NCBI GenBank assembly: GCA_003488145.1
Contig: DNMQ01000481.1
Coordinates: 1-16,996 of the forward strand
Direction of reading: 5' to 3'
DNA: 16,996 nucleotides
Source of the DNA: Pseudomonas sp.
GTDB lineage: Bacteria > Pseudomonadota > Gammaproteobacteria > Pseudomonadales > Pseudomonadaceae
Each line of letters begins with the position of its first letter. The first letter of the stretch is position 1. Below are positions 14,641 to 16,996 of the stretch, piece by piece. The position numbers and the translations under genes were made by a program. A model generated the notes under the pieces. That model saw only the letters and a program-made list of their open reading frames with translations. It was not told where the DNA came from and ran no database searches.

Positions 14641-14870
14641 CGTTGGTCTTCTCGTTCTGGGAATGGTAGGCAGGCTGCCTGGCGCTTGTTGCAGTTGCAT
14701 GAAGGTCGGGAACGCACGATACGCTAAGGACTCACAGCGACATTCCGACCGCCTCCTGCCCTGGTGGTTCCAGCGCAGCGGCGACCGTTCGGAACTCTCG
14801 GGCGCACTCGAGAGCCCAATGCGCAGAGCCGTGCTTGGGCACCGCAATCGAACGTTCAGGAGAGTGATAC

Positions 14871-15164
14871 ATGCGGGTAGAAGGATTCTTCGAATGGCTG
14901 GGACAGGCGCTGGGCGCGGTCATACGTTTCATCGTCGAGGCGCTGGGCGACTTCTTCGGCCTGTTTGCCAGGGCCGGACACAATTTCCTCGAGGGGTTGT
15001 CGCGTACGCTGGGCATGGACCGCTCGCTGATCAGCCTGGTAGCACTGGCGATCGGCCTGCTGTTGCTGGTTGCGGCGGTCCGCGCGTTCTTTCGCGGCTC
15101 GATCATCGGCGGGCTGATCTGGCTGTTCCTCGGGCTGTGGCTGCTGAGCTGGTTGATTCACTGA
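14871..15164 (+). CDS. Small hypothetical membrane protein
   Basis: A 97-residue protein I do not recognise. Residues ~1-45 could form amphipathic helices (FFEWLGQALGAVIRFIVEAL, DFFGLFARAGHNFLEGLSRT). Two hydrophobic helices follow at ~53-69 and ~75-95 (GGLIWLFLGLWLLSWL), with RAFFRGS as the short turn between them. AGGAG eight bases before the ATG makes a real gene likely, and the composition is far from a random shadow. It is divergent from the propeller gene across a 230-base gap and 76 bases upstream of dinF. An inner-membrane location is inferred; function is unknown. Confidence 0.72.
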   Translation: MRVEGFFEWLGQALGAVIRFIVEALGDFFGLFARAGHNFLEGLSRTLGMDRSLISLVALAIGLLLLVAAVRAFFRGSIIGGLIWLFLGLWLLSWLIH

Positions 15165-15210
15165 CGCGCAGCCTAAAGCTCGGACTTTCCCTCTTTCATT
15201 GCATGCCGCG

Positions 15211-15216
15211 TATAGT
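15211..15216 (+). promoter_or_regulatory. Possible -10 box (TATAGT) of dinF
   Basis: TATAGT lies 24 bases before the dinF ATG, a short leader distance. No good -35 box is seen at 17 bases. The GC-rich bases that follow can pair CGGGCC (15219-15224) with GGCCCG (15233-15238), partly covering the GGAGG ribosome site. Confidence 0.4.
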
Positions 15217-15240
15217 GCCGGGCCGTCCCGGAGGCCCGTA

Positions 15241-16614
15241 ATGTCCAGCATGCTTGCCGCCTGGCGCCACGCCCCAACCCACAGCAAGGTGTGGGCGCTG
15301 GCGGCGCCGATGATCCTGTCGAACCTATCCGTTCCGCTGGTCGCACTGGTGGACAGCAGCGTAATCGGCCATCTGCCGCACGCGCATCAGCTGGGCGCAG
15401 TGGCGGTCGGCGGTAGCCTGTATACGCTGCTGGTGTGGGTGATGGGCTTTCTGCGCATGGGCACGACGGGCTTCGCCGCCCAGGCCGCTGGTCGCAACGA
15501 CGGCGGCGCCCTTCGCCAGATCTTGTTACAGGGATTGCTGCTGGCCCTGGGTTTCGCGCTGTTGCTCGGGGTGCTCGGCGTGCCGCTGAAAGGCGCGGCC
15601 CTGCAGCTCATGCAGCCCTCGGCCGAACTGGACGAACTCACCCGTGATTATTTCCACACGCGGCTGTTCGGCCTGCCCGCGGCGCTGGCCAGCTATGCGC
15701 TGATCGGCTGGTTCCTCGGCACGCAGAATGCGCGCGCGCCACTGGCCATCCTGCTGACCACCAATCTGATCAACGTGGCGCTGGACCTGTGGTTCGTGCT
15801 CGGCCTCGACTGGGGCGTGGCCGGCGCCGCACGCGCCTCGGTGATCGCCGAATGGAGCGGCGCGCTGCTCGGCCTGGCGCTCACCCGCAACGCACTGGCC
15901 CGCTATCCCGGTCGAGTCGATACCCGCGCGCTGCGCCGCTGGTTGAGCTGGCGGCCGCTGATAGCGGTCAACCGCGACATCTTCCTTCGCTCGCTGGCGC
16001 TGCAACTGGTGTTTTTCCTGGTGACGGTACAGGGCACGCGGCTAGGCGATGCGACGGTCGCCGCCAACGCGCTGCTGCTCAACGGCCTGCTGCTGACCGC
16101 GCACGCCCTCGATGGATTGGCTCATGCCGTGGAAGCCTTGGCCGGGCATGCCATCGGTGCCCGCAACCGCGACGCACTGCAGCGAGTGATGGTGGTCGCC
16201 GGGGGCTGGTCGTTGCTGGCCAGCGTCGCCTTCGGCCTGTTCTTCCTGCTTGGCGGCCACCTATTTATCCAGCTGCAGACCGACATTCCCGAGGTCCGCG
16301 CGACCGCGCTGATCTACCTGCCCTATCTGGCGGCGTTGCCGCTGATTGCGGTCTGGAGCTATCTGCTCGACGGGTTGTTCATCGGTGCAACCCGCGCGCG
16401 GGAGATGCGCAACAGCATGCTCCTAGCGGTAGGCCTGACGCTGCCACTGGGCTGGCTGCTGCAAGGGCTTGGCAATCACGGCTTGTGGCTGGCGTTTCTC
16501 GCCTTCATGCTGACGCGTGGCATCTGCCTGGGCGTGCTCGCCTTGCGTCTGCAGCGCCGCAGCGCCTGGTTTACCATGAGCACGCCTGGCACCACCCATT
16601 CCGAAGGACGCTGA
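15241..16614 (+). CDS. dinF: MATE-family efflux transporter, DinF type
   Basis: The 457-residue product has the length and ~12 hydrophobic helices of MATE exporters, which expel cationic drugs or other small molecules by Na+ or H+ antiport. DinF-subfamily marks are KVWALAAPMILSNLSVPLVALVD, LRMGTTGFAAQAAGR, ALIGWFLGTQNARAP, the central NRDIFLRSLALQL, ALDGLAHAVEALAGHAIGARN, and SYLLDGLFIGATRAREMRNSM. They parallel E. coli DinF closely as I remember it. The ATG at 15241 is chosen because GGAGG lies six bases upstream and the protein begins just before the first conserved block; an upstream in-frame ATG at 15199 adds 14 residues without support. In E. coli dinF follows lexA and is SOS-controlled. 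Here lexA is absent and I see no clear LexA box (CTG-N10-CAG type) in the short upstream gap, so SOS control cannot be assumed. Confidence 0.88.
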   Translation: MSSMLAAWRHAPTHSKVWALAAPMILSNLSVPLVALVDSSVIGHLPHAHQLGAVAVGGSLYTLLVWVMGFLRMGTTGFAAQAAGRNDGGALRQILLQGLLLALGFALLLGVLGVPLKGAALQLMQPSAELDELTRDYFHTRLFGLPAALASYALIGWFLGTQNARAPLAILLTTNLINVALDLWFVLGLDWGVAGAARASVIAEWSGALLGLALTRNALARYPGRVDTRALRRWLSWRPLIAVNRDIFLRSLALQLVFFLVTVQGTRLGDATVAANALLLNGLLLTAHALDGLAHAVEALAGHAIGARNRDALQRVMVVAGGWSLLASVAFGLFFLLGGHLFIQLQTDIPEVRATALIYLPYLAALPLIAVWSYLLDGLFIGATRAREMRNSMLLAVGLTLPLGWLLQGLGNHGLWLAFLAFMLTRGICLGVLALRLQRRSAWFTMSTPGTTHSEGR

Positions 16615-16616
16615 AC

Positions 16617-16996
16617 ATGGCCTATGCCATTGCCGCCTACCTGCACTTTCTGGCGATCCTCCTGCTCTTTGCCCTGTTGCTGCTGGAGCATCAGCTGTTC
16701 CGCCAGCCGCTGACGCTGGAGCGCGCGCGCAGCCTGTTCCGCATCGATATAGCCTTTGGCATCACGGCCGCGGCCGTGCTGGCGAGCGGCATCGCCCGGG
16801 CGGTCTTCTACGGCAAGGGACTGGACTACTATCTGAAGAACAGCTTCTTTCACGCCAAGGTCGGTTTGTTCGTAGTCGTCGCCGTCCTGTCCATCTACCC
16901 GACGCTGACCTTTCTGCGCTGGCGCCCCGCTCTCGCGGCAGGCCAAGCACCGACCATCTCGAGCGGCAGCGCCAGATGGGTCAAGCTGACCATCCG
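16617..16996 (+). CDS. DUF2214 family membrane protein, 5' part
   Basis: From the ATG at 16617, two bases after the dinF stop, a frame stays open to the window edge (126 codons, no stop). It starts MAYAIAAYLHFLAILLLFALLLLEHQLF and continues with RIDIAFGITAAAVLASGIARAVFYGKGLDYYLKNSFFHAKVGLF, which matches the DUF2214 pattern as I recall it (G-K-G...YY...N..F..K). Three hydrophobic helices are visible, near residues 5-25, 45-63 and 81-99. The close spacing suggests co-transcription with dinF; GAAGGA about 10 bases upstream is a possible ribosome site. The family's function is unknown. Confidence 0.8.
   Translation, partial: MAYAIAAYLHFLAILLLFALLLLEHQLFRQPLTLERARSLFRIDIAFGITAAAVLASGIARAVFYGKGLDYYLKNSFFHAKVGLFVVVAVLSIYPTLTFLRWRPALAAGQAPTISSGSARWVKLTI

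Noticed and set aside
14641..14847. N-terminal extension of the propeller protein to 379 residues
   Set aside because: The added part is Arg/Ser-rich without domain character, and the membrane helix sits just after the internal ATG at 14640.

Overview
The window reads as chromosomal DNA of a GC-rich gammaproteobacterium of the Pseudomonadaceae, most probably Pseudomonas or the Stutzerimonas (P. stutzeri) group. The reasons are a divergent fruR/fruBKA locus whose FruB fuses EIIA, HPr and EI, a membrane-bound PQQ glucose dehydrogenase, and pseudomonad-type MazG-like, CmoM and DinF proteins. Species assignment is inference; no database search was possible.

Positions 1-1496 are a disturbed region. 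It opens with the 3' end of a prfC (release factor RF3) reading frame broken by an in-frame TAG. A DUF559 (Vsr-like) nuclease gene follows, with its tail running into a family of GC-rich palindromic repeats. Four clear palindromes and one degenerate copy lie between 760 and 1443, in two orientations, so that they form inverted pairs (REPIN-like). A block of about 292 bp holding such a pair plus the last ~20 codons of gcd has been duplicated in tandem, which leaves a gcd tail remnant just downstream of the real gcd stop.

Positions 1497-9608 (minus strand) are the sugar-metabolism block. In transcription order it is fruB (EIIA-HPr-EI), fruK (1-phosphofructokinase) and fruA (EIIB'BC), tightly coupled. 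A strong terminator with a heptamer T-rich array follows, and then gcd (periplasmic glucose to gluconate). fruR (LacI family) is divergent at 9789, and a perfect 12-bp Cra/FruR operator lies between them. PEP phosphate passes through FruB to FruA, which imports fructose as fructose-1-phosphate; FruK makes fructose-1,6-bisphosphate; FruR shuts the operon off when fructose-1-phosphate is absent.

Positions 10847-13690 (plus strand) carry a co-directional set: a MazG-like pyrophosphohydrolase, cmoM (tRNA cmo5U methyltransferase), two paralogous DUF4136 lipoproteins and a YdcZ-type DMT membrane protein. A convergent SdiA-regulated-type propeller protein (13708-14640) follows. The right end has a small two-helix membrane protein, a DinF-type MATE transporter and the start of a DUF2214 membrane protein that runs off the edge.

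Most of the window is ordinary core metabolism. The parts most worth a second look are the repeat/nuclease/duplicated-gene-tail region at the left and the terminator-heptamer junction between fruA and gcd.
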